Under the pieces are notes generated by a model that made no database searches, was not told the origin of the DNA, and saw nothing but the letters and a program-made list of their open reading frames with translations. DNA of 64,000 nt. Source: Diplocarpon mali. Taxonomy: Eukaryota > Ascomycota > Leotiomycetes > Helotiales > Drepanopezizaceae. The stretch is from assembly GCA_024741835.1 (NCBI GenBank), contig JAENRP010000020.1:124001-188000 (forward strand). The letters are read 5' to 3'. The translations under genes were made by a program, and so were the position numbers. Of the stretch, positions 11,076-21,692 are shown piece after piece. Numbering within the stretch: the first letter of the stretch is position 1; the number at the start of each line of letters is the position of its first letter.

Positions 11076-14000
11076 ATGCCGACTTCTCCTTGGACTAAAG
11101 TGGTTTTCCCGCCAAGAGCATGCAACAACATTAATAACTTCAAGATGCTTTCGTCAACGATCTTCTCTGTACCAATCATTTCTGTTGCTTCGCGGCATTC
11201 TGTGGTGTCTTCATCAGCTCTGCTCAGATCCAGAGGAAGTTTTCCTCGAAGACCGTGCTCCCATCAACAAGTCAGAGACTTTCGGCTGCATATCTGGTCG
11301 TCATACCCCGAGTTTACCTTCCAAAAAGAGTATCTGCGCCGTTATCGACGACTAGCTAAAGATAAGCATACAGAAACCTTTCCTGTCAATTCCCGAGAAA
11401 TTGGGTTCAAGGGTTTCATGCGCAACGCATGGCGGGGTCAGGATCCTAGACCGGGCAGGAGATGGCTTAATGTGGATGAGCTGAAGACTGCCGAAGATTT
11501 CCGACGACAGAGTAGCAACGCCGAAATCAAAAATGAACGCAGTAGAGTTTCGGATCAGGTGAAAAATCGAGACTCTCTGTACGGTTTCGTTCGCGCAAGG
11601 CCCCATATGTTCGACCATGGATGGGGTAATTTAAACGCAGAACTCAGTAATCCAGCATCGTACGCCACTCCCGAATCTGACTCCTCGCCGAAAGATTTTT
11701 CAAATTCCACGACTTATGGGAGAGAAGGATTCCGTAGGCTATTTGCGAGCTATAAGGTTACTCCCGTTGACACTGAACAAGATATCGACCCTATTACAAA
11801 TCGAAGATTTCCAGCGAAATCCCATGTTTCCCTAAATGAATCGCAAAAGCCAGACGAGATTCCAGTGGGAACTTGTAAAGATTATCAGTCCCAGTTTCAC
11901 GACTTTAAATCCCCGAATTTGATGACAGAAAGATCTGCTACTTCTTCCTCGCCTGAATTGTATTCGCTTGGAGAACGCTCGAGGAAGAAATACTATGCGA
12001 CATCTTATCTTGAAGCGTTTCAGACTCGAGTCAATGAGCGGAGGAAAGAACATGCAGCCCGTAGGAAAATTGAGTCTGACGAGCCAGCAAAGGAATCGTA
12101 TTCGATTGAGCAAGCATTGAAAACCTATGATGACAAAGTCGACTACCAATCGGGGAGATTCTATGACTGTGCTGGCATTGCAGTTGACTATTCAGATCCT
12201 GTGGAAAGTGGTCTCAAGGAATACGATAACAAGATCTCGGACGGGAAAGCATGTTCTGACGTAGTCAAAACGGCTGAGCGCATAAAATTCGTTAAAAGTG
12301 GACTTACAGAGTTCGAAGTCAAGGCAGACTATCGATCCGGTATGGCCAGTATAGATCTTGGAGAGAAGCTCGAGCAAAACGATCGTGTCAGTGAAGCGAT
12401 CAAGGACTGTAAGTCCAGGACTAAGCATTCATTACTAGTGAAAAGCTCAGGCACACAGCCTCGGCGAGTGGATCCTATTTTACAAGCCTTAAGAGAGTAC
12501 GAAAGTAGTGACCTGTACAAGCAGACGCGAAAGAAGAAGCAAGGTGATGCTTTGGTCAAGGCCATTCAGGACTATGAAATCAATCATCCCCGCCTTATGA
12601 GGAAGCTGACAGGCAGGGTGCCGGACCTCGAAAAGTTGAATCCTGTCTTGAAGGCCATCCATGAGTACGAAATCGTAGCCTCTGAAGCAGGTGAAAATTT
12701 TGGCAATAAAGAGCCGCTTGATCCCATCTTGAATGCTTTTCGGGAATACAGAGCAATCACTGCACTGCATGGATTTGGGGAAACGAAAGGCCCAGTCCAT
12801 GTGCCGGAAGCCCATCGACCACTTGATAAACTGCTGCAAACCATCGAAGAACACAGGGTAACTGTTCTGAGAAGAGAGGTATCGAGCAGCCATCAAGGGG
12901 ACAGGTGTCCGGTCCAGGAGGGACTTCAGGCTTATGACAAGAAAGTTGATAACTACCGCAAGCCATGGCACGGTGGAAAACGTACATTCAAACCAATTAG
13001 GGAGGACACGACTGAAGACCTAGACCTTCTAAGAGCAAGCGATGTGCGTGCAGCTTCGGGAATCATCAAAGGTCCTGTCAAGCAGACTGAAGCAGAAAAT
13101 TCGGTGAAGAGAAAGGGATTGGAGCGTGATTTCGAACGTCTGCATAGTGTGGAAGAAGCCACTTTTGATGAGAGCGCGGCTGCCAAGAAAATAATGGAAA
13201 CTCGCAAGCTAGTCGAGGACCTCAGGATTGAGCACAGTGAGCTCTTGAATCACGCGGCTCATGCGAGAGGGCGTATTGATGCCAAGATTGCAGAAGTCGA
13301 AGCCGGCTGGCAGCCTGATAAGCCTGCGAAGAAGCTGACGGGAAATTTCGTTCGTGATTTCCCCGAAGAGTTCGAGGATACCTGGACTACTTCCAACCCC
13401 AGCTCTAAAACACTGATATCCCAATCTATGGCTGGAAGAGATGCCGAGACAGACCTGAAAACTGTTAGACTTGTGCCAGAAGATTCATTTTCCAGAAATC
13501 CTGGGACCCCAAGACTGGAGACTTCCATGGACCGGGTCCTTTCTAGGAACCCTGAGCGTAAGATGGAGCACGTACTGCAAGGCGAAGGAGACCTCTCGCC
13601 AAATGTAAAGGCTGTGTTGAACCCAGAATCTCAGCAGAAATCAGATAAAGCCAGTTCGGCGTACGATACCTCTAGGGAGATCAACAAGAGCGAAGCGGGC
13701 CTGGTACGCGAAGTTTTTAGTATACATGAAGATGCTTACGAGACCATCAACACCACGCGCCGTCAAATTCCCGCGTCTCGGCAGGGCAGTGTTGAGCTAG
13801 AAGCTGCTCGGTCAGAGTCGGCCAGCGGAAACACTCTTGATCTCTTTACAAACACGTCAGAGCCCACTGTGTATAAGATTCTCGCATACGATCCTACCAT
13901 GCAGTCGGTAAGCATAGCAGAAACAACATCAATGGTTCCGGATGCCTCAAATCCCCTGACGCCTGCGGAAGTCCTCCTCCGGCTATCTAATCCTTCCAAA

Positions 14001-14486
14001 TTCTTCTCTCACTTTGCATCGCTTCAGGCCCAAGGGTATGAAATAGTAGCCGGTAGTGGTGATGTTCTCGTGTTCCGCAAAGTTCGCTCAGGTGCTCCTG
14101 TGTTGGAGAGGAGTGATTCTACGGTCGAGGCTCATGAGAAAGCAGCTGCCGAGGAGCGTAAGAGAGTGACCAATCCAATTGATGGCATGCAAAGTACTCC
14201 CATTGCTACCACTGGGGACTTCGCCAGTCCAACAGGTTTTGTCAATCATGACCTCCCTCGCGGTTCTGAAGTACCATTCAAATCCAACATTGATGTCCGC
14301 CGCGAGGAGCCCGTCTTCAGCGGTCGACGCCATGGCAGGGAGGGTTCTCAATCGAATACCAAGACAAGAGGCAAGAGGATTCTTGTTGGTGCCGCGTGGG
14401 TAGCGGCCTGCTCGTATGTAGTAGGAGTAGTTTCAGAGTTCTTCAGAATTAGTGGACTGGATGGGAGAGGATCTAATGGCGACTGA
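11076..14486 (+). CDS. Large putative mitochondrial membrane protein with degenerate Y-D/E repeats
   Basis: I do not recognise a named family; it resembles conserved hypothetical fungal proteins. It is a single exon of 1136 aa. In-frame ATGs lie at 11076 and 11145; the second starts MLSSTIFSVPIISVASRH, a basic, Ser-rich, Asp/Glu-free stretch typical of a mitochondrial presequence. Around residues 345-630 there are about nine copies of a loose motif A/G-L/I-x-x-Y/F/H-D/E (for example ALKTYDDKV, GLKEYDNKI, ALREYESS, AIQDYEIN, AIHEYEIV, GLQAYDKKV), often preceded by DP-hydrophobic. A charged, probably coiled region follows at about 680-760. Near the C-terminus is one hydrophobic segment (ILVGAAWVAACSYVVGVV) preceded by a basic stretch. 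It is divergent from listerin. Codon use and the uninterrupted frame make it a secure gene; role and location are inferred. Confidence 0.85.
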   Translation: MPTSPWTKVVFPPRACNNINNFKMLSSTIFSVPIISVASRHSVVSSSALLRSRGSFPRRPCSHQQVRDFRLHIWSSYPEFTFQKEYLRRYRRLAKDKHTETFPVNSREIGFKGFMRNAWRGQDPRPGRRWLNVDELKTAEDFRRQSSNAEIKNERSRVSDQVKNRDSLYGFVRARPHMFDHGWGNLNAELSNPASYATPESDSSPKDFSNSTTYGREGFRRLFASYKVTPVDTEQDIDPITNRRFPAKSHVSLNESQKPDEIPVGTCKDYQSQFHDFKSPNLMTERSATSSSPELYSLGERSRKKYYATSYLEAFQTRVNERRKEHAARRKIESDEPAKESYSIEQALKTYDDKVDYQSGRFYDCAGIAVDYSDPVESGLKEYDNKISDGKACSDVVKTAERIKFVKSGLTEFEVKADYRSGMASIDLGEKLEQNDRVSEAIKDCKSRTKHSLLVKSSGTQPRRVDPILQALREYESSDLYKQTRKKKQGDALVKAIQDYEINHPRLMRKLTGRVPDLEKLNPVLKAIHEYEIVASEAGENFGNKEPLDPILNAFREYRAITALHGFGETKGPVHVPEAHRPLDKLLQTIEEHRVTVLRREVSSSHQGDRCPVQEGLQAYDKKVDNYRKPWHGGKRTFKPIREDTTEDLDLLRASDVRAASGIIKGPVKQTEAENSVKRKGLERDFERLHSVEEATFDESAAAKKIMETRKLVEDLRIEHSELLNHAAHARGRIDAKIAEVEAGWQPDKPAKKLTGNFVRDFPEEFEDTWTTSNPSSKTLISQSMAGRDAETDLKTVRLVPEDSFSRNPGTPRLETSMDRVLSRNPERKMEHVLQGEGDLSPNVKAVLNPESQQKSDKASSAYDTSREINKSEAGLVREVFSIHEDAYETINTTRRQIPASRQGSVELEAARSESASGNTLDLFTNTSEPTVYKILAYDPTMQSVSIAETTSMVPDASNPLTPAEVLLRLSNPSKFFSHFASLQAQGYEIVAGSGDVLVFRKVRSGAPVLERSDSTVEAHEKAAAEERKRVTNPIDGMQSTPIATTGDFASPTGFVNHDLPRGSEVPFKSNIDVRREEPVFSGRRHGREGSQSNTKTRGKRILVGAAWVAACSYVVGVVSEFFRISGLDGRGSNGD

Positions 14487-15847
14487 CCAGTATCTGAGCG
14501 AGAGATGAGTTATCAGCGGGAATTTCTCTTACATGATGCTGGGAATGGAGATATTAAATTGCTTTACTTTACTTTCCATCTTGCGGGAAGTTTCCAGCGC
14601 GGATGGGCGCATTGACGTTTGGTTGGATTGATCTTGCTTGCATGGCAGATTTGGCGCTGGAGGATAGTACAACAATTGCGATTTGGGCTTCTAATTTATT
14701 GGGCTGTTGCTTGCGTTTGCCTGCCCTCTCTCCTGTTTCTCTTTTTTCCGTAGCAATATACTTTGCGTAGTAGATTCAGCCAAGATTCTACTCTACTGGA
14801 TGTTCAAAACACGTCGTCTCTTTGTTGCTGCGCACCTCTGTCCCAAAACAAATCAGCTCCCTTTGGGAGATAGGCTAGTGAACTGCGGAATACCGACCTC
14901 ATAATTTTAGTCCATCTGGTCCTGACTATCAAGTTTTGCACTACGTCTCTCCTGCAACACCTTCTCAAGAACATCCATCCCGATATCGTATAAATCTCCT
15001 CCCTCTGCTCCTCTCCGCGACCCCTAAGGTCTTTTCTTCCTACGCTTGGTTGGAGATCAAGCACGACGCCAATTGAGACTGAGACCGAGGTATCTGAAAG
15101 GATTTCTTCTCTCCTCTTCCACCTCTTCCAGTCTCCTCTTCCAGTCTAAACCGGCCCCTCCACCACCCGCGTGACCGGGCGGCTTCCCGCCTGCGGCAAC
15201 CCCTGCCGTCCGGAGGGGAGCATCGCTCCGCAGGTCAGGGGAGGGGAGGACAACGGGGAGGAGGGGCGTGGCATGGCGCACTTGGTGTGCTGGGCTATCG
15301 AGATGGGCTGGAGCGACACCCGGCGTTCGATGGGTCGGGGCGGATCACAGCTCGAATGTGCGAAAGCCTTCGGATCTCGAGCTCGATCCCGACGGGGACA
15401 TTCCATGGGTAGCCGGCTGTGGAAGTGACATTTTTTTCGGTCAAGTGATGATTTGGTTGTGGTATTTGCATCTCCTTTTTAGACTCGTGTGTCGCAGCAG
15501 GGTTTGGGGGGGGGAGGGGGGATGACTAGTCACCTATTTGCAGAGGGAGGAATGATGGGATAGTAGCAGGAACCGCGTCAAGTGCCTAGCATCCCATATT
15601 TCTCACAAGTCACGTTGGGAGTCCGAGAGAGAGAGGGGGGGGGGGGGGTGCAAGCAATCGAGATTCATTTCTTTCCAGAGCATCTCGAGCAGGCTACAGG
15701 AACGCGGAGAAGGGGAAGAAGCCGAGAGGCCTAAAAATATACATCAAATAAACAAGAAGCACCGGGCATCATGAAGATGTTATCGTCATTTGAATCCAGC
15801 TCGCCCGGTATCCCATCGCTCCAGCGATTTCCGGTCTCGCCAATGTT
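14487..15847. other. Intergenic, convergent 3' ends
   Basis: This lies between the 3' ends of the 1136-aa gene and the LPMO gene. It has G-runs at 15508-15521 and 15636-15649, a GA-rich stretch beside the latter, and overlapping GC-rich open frames (15057-15525) without protein-like content. No gene is called. Confidence 0.6.
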
Positions 15848-17594
15848 TCAGGGAGCGTTGTACTTGAGAGCACTCTTGCCGCTAGGCAGAGCCGAGCCAG
15901 CGAGGAAGATTCCTGTGGGCTTGGCTCCGCCGGGTCCGCTGTGGTGGGCATGGCCGGACTGGTGGCTGGTAGCGTTTGCAGAACCGTTGTGGTGATGGTG
16001 GTGGTGCGATGGGTGCGCAAGGCCAGATGGCTGGGCACCGCCATGGGGCGGGGAGTCGTCAATCGCGCGGCCAGCGACGTCTCTGGCATGACGACGGGCG
16101 AGAGTTCCGTCCGTGTAGGAGGGTCCGCTGTGCTTAGAGTAGAAGGCTGAAAGCCAGGCCAGGGGATCACCGAGCCTGCTTCCGGACGAGGCAGAGGTGG
16201 ATGCGCCTGAGGATGTGGAGTTTGAGGATGGGGAAGAGCTGGTGGTTTTCTCAGGCCCGTTTGATCCCGATCCTGAGCCGTATTTCTCTGCTGAGCTGGC
16301 CTGGACTGTCGCCGAATCGGAGGCGAGGCCGGTCGGGACCGTGGCAGTGTCAGCGAAGCTGGTCAAGATGTCAGTTGTGGCTGCTCGGCTGGTTTGATAG
16401 GCTGCCGAGGCGGCGAAAAGGGCAGCTTGTGATCTCTTGGCCTCGCAAGCAGACTTGGTCAGCATCGTGCCCACAGTAGAAAGAGTGCTGTTGAAGTTCG
16501 GGGCAGCAGTCGGGAAGGCAGAGCTGGCTGGAGCTGAGGTGATTCCTTGGGTGGCAGCTGGAGTAACAGCACCGGCGGCACCGCTAGTGGCGGCTACTGA
16601 GGAGGCAACAGCAGTCGCTGAAACGGCGCCTTGCCTAGCAGAGGCGGCTCCAGTGTATAAGGCGGGACCGGGGAGGGCATAGGAGGCGATGGTGGCATAA
16701 ATGTTGACCTCAATGCCAGGGTCAGTCTCTTTGTAGAGAGCGGTACCAAGAGTCCCCGCCGGGGAATCTGTCCCAGATCCTGTAACCTCCAAGTTGATGC
16801 ATTGTGGGTAGTTCTGGGCACCGCCGACTTGACCGGCAGAGTGGAGAGCGATTATCTCGTGACGTAGCACGTAGTTTCCGGGAGCGATGCTTTTTGGGAT
16901 GGTAACCGACCAGGTGTTGTTGTTCGCTTCCAGCGTATCGCTTCCCCACTAGACAAAAGTTAGCTCGGTGTTCTGCTGAATTTACATACACAAAACCGGT
17001 TTCAGTATCGGCGGCTCCGTATCCATGACTTGAGACGCAGAGTTACGCAAAAACAGGGACTGAGAGGCTAGACATACTTTACCGGGGAGCGTAGTGTCGT
17101 CCACGAGGCCGACCTCATCAATCTTGAAGAACTTGAGCGTGGTTTTGTCAACGGTCTTGCAATCACCGCCACAATCCGCCAGATAATCAAGGACAGGGCC
17201 GTGGTGAGACGATGGCCATGTGGTCCATTGAAGCTCGACAGTTCCACCGGCCTTGACGGTCGCCGAGGTCTGGGCATTGGTGGCATTCCTGTGGCAGATG
17301 ATGTTGGGATCGGCATACGCGTCTGGGGCTATGAATCCATTGTCTGTATCCTGAGGAGTGGACCATCCAACCACTACTGGCTGGGTAGCCATATACTGAT
17401 AATTTGCGGAGTATCCAGGGTAGCTGACGCTGGTTAGAGGAAAAAGCAAGCCATACGAGCACGACCACTGGAGGTTTCGCCAGAACCACTTACAACACTC
17501 CATCGGCAACCACACCAGAGACTGTGCCGTGTGCAGAGACCTTCGGTGCAAGGACGGCCAAGCCTGCAAGAACAGAAAACTTGGGGAAGGACAT
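15848..17594 (-). CDS. Secreted AA9 lytic polysaccharide monooxygenase with Ser/Ala-rich, His-rich C-terminal extension
   Basis: AA9 enzymes oxidatively cleave cellulose or other beta-1,4 glucans using copper and a peroxide or O2 cosubstrate, outside the cell. The gene model is complement(join(15848..16948, 17078..17429, 17494..17594)), 517 aa. A 21-residue signal peptide ends VSA and is followed by His22, the N-terminal histidine of the copper brace. The second copper histidine is in SHHGPV (about 109), and the axial-tyrosine region is [10 protein letters not shown]. After the roughly 230-residue catalytic domain comes a long Ala/Ser/Thr-rich linker with no CBM1, ending in a His-rich stretch. 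Splicing exon 2 (PGK) to exon 3 ([13 protein letters not shown]) through a 129 bp intron with a GCTAAC branch site gives the family's normal sequence. The promoter is cut by an assembly gap 48 bp upstream of the ATG. Confidence 0.92.
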
Positions 17595-17642
17595 GGTGAT
17601 GTTTGGATGTTTGGAGATCTTCGCGCTGCGTGTGGATCGTTT

Positions 17643-17813
17643 NNNNNNNNNNNNNNNNNNNNNNNNNNNNNNNNNNNNNNNNNNNNNNNNNNNNNNNNNN
17701 NNNNNNNNNNNNNNNNNNNNNNNNNNNNNNNNNNNNNNNNNNNNNNNNNNNNNNNNNNNNNNNNNNNNNNNNNNNNNNNNNNNNNNNNNNNNNNNNNNNN
17801 NNNNNNNNNNNNN
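17643..17813. other. Assembly gap (171 N)
   Basis: This is a run of N in the given sequence, directly upstream of the LPMO start codon, so the core promoter of that gene is missing. Confidence 0.99.
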
Positions 17814-19550
17814 CAGGCGGACCAGCTTCAGTCTATGAAGATAATGCCGAAGGTACAGAAAAGAATGTGGAAAAGTCCAAAGGAAGATGGCGAGAGAGAA
17901 GGAAATTCATGGCGGAATCGGAGCGGCGTGGAATGAGCGCTCTGTACTTATCTACACACATGTTCGAGAAGTGAAGTGGCGGACGCGTTTTCGGGTCTGT
18001 CATTTCCACATGGGCGCCGGATGATGCACCGGATGTTTGATGTAGAGAAGACCGCGTTGCTCTCGGTTTCCCCGTGGCAGGTTGGAGGCCGTTCGGGGAG
18101 AGAAATGATGTCGTGACAAAGCTTGACGGGCGTGTTCTCCATACCCCTTCCGAGTGGATGGTGTACGGCCCGGGCCCCCTTGCTGTCAGCTGTATGGGAT
18201 CCTGCGTAGCGAGCGGTTAAGGAGATTGTTTCGGGGACATGTCGTCTGAAGTTCCTGGCGCTCACAGGTGCCCGAGACGGGAGGATGACGAGGACGATGC
18301 GACGGCTGGCTGGTAATTCTCCGCCGAGCATCCTTGCGCTGGATCTCCAGAACTGCAGGGCCAGGGAGGAGCCTCGAGGGAGGGGGGGGGGAAGTTGGAT
18401 TGGCACGTCCAGCAGAGGTCAGCGTTGACGTGAGACCTGGGAGCGATTGCAAGATATGCTGTGTGCCTGGACTGGAAGTCAAGCATGCGGGAGAAGGAGG
18501 ATCGTGCCATCTGCACCGTGGATGTGCAGGAGAATCTGCATCGTGGATGTTCGGGGGAAAAAAAATAGGAGACGAGGAAAAAGGAACGATGAGGTCGAGT
18601 TAGCGCCGCGGAGCCGAGACGGAGCTGGCCCCAGAAAAAGGGCGGTGACGTGTGAAGCCCGACCCTGCCGACCGAGAGCTGTGGCTCCTGATGATCCTCG
18701 CAATCACCGCGGAACAGCATCATCTGTTCGATGGTTGGGAGGCCTCGTCGCAGGTCGCGCAAAACCCGCACAAGAAGCAAACATCAGCCGGCATGGCGTT
18801 CCGAGCCTACGCCGCGATGACGATGTGTGCAGCGGCCTTTGTCTCCTTGGGCGTTTTTGCGTCGTTGAGCCCACGACCATGTCGGCATCAAACCCTCGAT
18901 CCAATCACATCTCACGAGGATCAGAGGTGTCGAGTAGACGGAGCGCTCGATGTACAGAGGGGCCGAGGTGAAGGGATTACAAACTATCTTCCCCACGGCC
19001 CCAAGCGGAGAAAGCTGGGGTAGAAGGCTTAACGGGATCAAGCAGCAGATCGCGAAAAAAAAAGCTTAAATGCACATTGATCTCATCTAGGACCGAGCTT
19101 CGACATATGCTTGGCTCGAGGTATTGAGAGCTGGGCTCAGGATACAAAGGAGGGTCAGGTCAGGCCTCATCAAACAAGAAGAGCAGAAAATGGCTATATG
19201 GAGAACGAAGCATGGAACCTATCGCCCTCTTCCCAAAACCACGAATCCGGACATGGCCGGCCAGGCAAGAGAAGAGGGCTCCCGGCATTTGGTCAGAAAT
19301 GTGTGAGGAGTAGTCGTTCGAGCGTAGAGCTGGACTCTCCAAAGCATTCAGGAAACAAGACAGAGTCTCGGGGACTCGTGTAGCAAGGACACAGTCTGAC
19401 TCAAGCCTCTGCGCCGTGCGTAGAGATCGCGAGAGGCACGGCAACGCGCATGGCAAATTCGGATCCTATGTTGGCGCGCTTAAGCTTGTTTGCTCTGCTC
19501 CAAGCCCTTACCAGAAGATGGAGTTGAATCAAGCGGCTCTCTCGGCTCGA
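17814..19550. other. Gene-free GC-rich stretch
   Basis: Many overlapping open frames occur on both strands (for example 18262-18780 minus and 18447-18971 plus), as expected in GC-rich DNA. None has a domain, a signal or splice-supported continuation. I see no gene. Confidence 0.5.
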
Positions 19551-19551
19551 C

Positions 19552-19775
19552 AGTTGGCCACTCCAAAGCTGTCAGATACAGGGGGGGGGAGGGGGGTTGT
19601 ATCAAGTCACTTTAGTATCTGCATACTTGCAGTTGGCCACTCCAAAGCTGCTAGAAATAGGGTGGATCTGTATCAAGTCACTTTAGTATTATCTGCATAC
19701 TTGCAATCAGCTACTTCTAAGTTGCTAGAAACCGGGTAAATCTATATCAAGCCACTTTGGTATCCGCATACTTAC
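19552..19775. repeat. Three tandem copies of a ~75-bp unit
   Basis: Copies lie at 19552-19630, 19631-19704 and 19705-19775. Each contains the sequence TATCAAGYCACTTTRGTAT followed by GCATACTT. Copies 1 and 2 share an identical AGTTGGCCACTCCAAAGCTG start. Copy 3 differs mainly by C-to-T and G-to-A changes. Copy 1 carries an extra G-run. There is no coding frame across the units. Confidence 0.85.
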
Positions 19776-20413
19776 CGCTGGATAAAGTTGCTTCGCACGG
19801 GTCCCACATTCACGCGGTCATGCTTGAATCACCGCCATACATCATGTCCACGAGAGAGAAGTGCCGCAAGGTTGTGAGCCTTTCGGCTCCGAGCAAAGCA
19901 GGCCAGCCGCTGTCGCATAGTCCGAGATCCGGTCACGTGGCTTATCAACACCACCACCCTCGTGGTGATGTTCGCAAGCTGAAAGCGAGTTCCTCCCTCC
20001 GCGATACTCTCTGCACTTGCACGTTTCAAAGAGATCTCGCCAGTCACATCGTCTCCCCCTACAGATAAGACGGCATTCCAGAAGATTGACAAGACGTGTG
20101 TTGTGGCGCGTACGAGATACAAGCTTCATCACTCGTGCATTGAGACGTGCTATACTGGCCAATCCAGCAGGCGGCGGCGTCGTAGAGCCATCAACTCCCA
20201 TGCGTTACGGCCGCTTGAGAGGGCTCTGTCGGGCTTTGGAGCTCAAGGACGAGGTTTGTTGATATCAAGCGTTCCCCAGGTCCGCGAGGATGCGCTAAAT
20301 CTAGCGACCGAGCTCCGACCATCGTGGTCGTCACCGTCACCAACCCGCCTCATGGGCGGCAGAGCTTTGCGCTTCCCCATCCATCGTCGTCTCTTGCAAG
20401 AATCACTGGCACC
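19776..20413 (+). promoter_or_regulatory. Upstream region of PPT1
   Basis: This 0.6 kb stretch precedes the PPT1 start. It contains a CACGTG hexamer at 19934-19939 and a pyrimidine-rich tract. No gene is seen in it. Confidence 0.4.
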
Positions 20414-21433
20414 ATGGCCATCCTTTCCGCACTTCTCACTCTTCTCTCCACCACCGCCGTCTGCCACGCCGCCACCGTCCCCGCGAGAAACCCGCCCTCG
20501 CCAGCCCCGCCACCAGATTCCTCCCCATCCTTCGACGAGACTCCGCTTCCCCTCGTAATCTGGCACGGCCTGGGCGACAACTACGCCGCCGATGGCCTGG
20601 CAGACGTCGCGCAGCTAGCACAAGACACCCACCCCGGCACATTCGTCTACATCATCCGACTCGACCAAGATGCCTCCGCAGACCGCAGCGCCTCCTTCTT
20701 CGGAAACCTCACCCGCCAGCTCTCCCAGGTCTGCGCCGACCTCGCCGCGCACCCGATCCTCTCCACTGCGCCCGCCGTCGACGCCCTCGGGTTCTCGCAG
20801 GGAGGCCAGTTCCTGAGAGGGTACGTCGAGCGCTGCAACCGCCCGCCCGTGCGGAGCCTGGTGACGTTCGGCAGCCAGCACAACGGCATCTCCGAGTTCC
20901 AGGCCTGCTCATCGGGGGACTGGTTGTGTAGAAGCGCGCAGGGGCTGCTGAGGTCGAACACGTGGTCGGCGTTGGTGCAGAGCCGGTTGGTGCCCGCTCA
21001 GTACTTCCGCGACCCGGAGCAGATGGCCGATTATCTCGAGCACTCCAACTTCTTGGCTGACGTGAACAACGAACGCCAGCCGAAGAATCAGACGTATAAG
21101 CGGAACCTGGAGAGCTTGGAGAGGTTCACGATGGTGCTGTTCGACCAGGATGAGACCGTCATTCCCAAGGAGTCGGGGTGGTTCGCGGAGGTGAATGGGA
21201 CGGTGGTGACGCCGCTGCCCGAGAGGGATCTCTACAAGGAGGACTGGATTGGGCTCAAGACTCTGGATAAGAAGGGGGCTTTGCACTTTGAGACGACGGA
21301 GGGTGGGCACATGCAGTTGAGCTCGAAAGTTCTGAAGAAGACATTCAAGGCTAACTATGGGCCACTGGGGAGGAAGTTTGAGAGTGAGATCGTGCTGGAG
21401 GATCCTGACTTGTCCTGGCAGCTGGAACTGTAG
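20414..21433 (+). CDS. ppt1: Palmitoyl-protein thioesterase 1
   Basis: The enzyme removes thioester-linked fatty acyl groups from cysteines of proteins, in the vacuole/lysosome or secretory pathway. It is a single exon of 339 aa, close to the usual ~310 plus a Pro-rich spacer. The start at 20414 has a CACC context and begins a signal peptide (residues 1-19, ending CHA). The alpha/beta-hydrolase core follows: oxyanion-hole region VIWHGLGDN (48-56), nucleophile GFSQGGQ with Ser128, catalytic Asp246 in FDQDETV, and catalytic His299 in EGGHM. Two N-glycosylation sequons are visible (NLT, NGT). The open frame extends 30 codons upstream without a signal peptide, so the later start is preferred. Identity is secure. 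Confidence 0.95.
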   Translation: MAILSALLTLLSTTAVCHAATVPARNPPSPAPPPDSSPSFDETPLPLVIWHGLGDNYAADGLADVAQLAQDTHPGTFVYIIRLDQDASADRSASFFGNLTRQLSQVCADLAAHPILSTAPAVDALGFSQGGQFLRGYVERCNRPPVRSLVTFGSQHNGISEFQACSSGDWLCRSAQGLLRSNTWSALVQSRLVPAQYFRDPEQMADYLEHSNFLADVNNERQPKNQTYKRNLESLERFTMVLFDQDETVIPKESGWFAEVNGTVVTPLPERDLYKEDWIGLKTLDKKGALHFETTEGGHMQLSSKVLKKTFKANYGPLGRKFESEIVLEDPDLSWQLEL

Positions 21434-21692
21434 TCGCGTGGGATAGCAAGAGAAAACGTATTACCTTGCAAGGTACTGATCAGGCATGGCGTTTTTTGGC
21501 TGGGACAATGGATCTGGATCTAGTTCTCGAATACGCAGGCAGGAATCTCGGTGCGTTGGCTTCGAGCAAGAGAGAAGAAATATATGCATTCTCTTGACCG
21601 ACAGCCTTGTTTAGGACAACCGGACAACACCAGGGATTACCCGCAGCCCACCAGACTCCTGGGGCGCCGGGCAATGCACAATTAGGCCGCAC

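Noticed and set aside
15268..15525. Frames beside G-runs that might be a small secreted protein
   Set aside because: No signal peptide, composition driven by G-runs, both strands open.
16987..17040. Extra small exon in the LPMO gene (a frame reading [13 protein letters not shown])
   Set aside because: No acceptor allows it to be entered in frame, and leaving it would need a 37-43 bp intron. Joining 17078 directly to 16948 gives the normal AA9 sequence.
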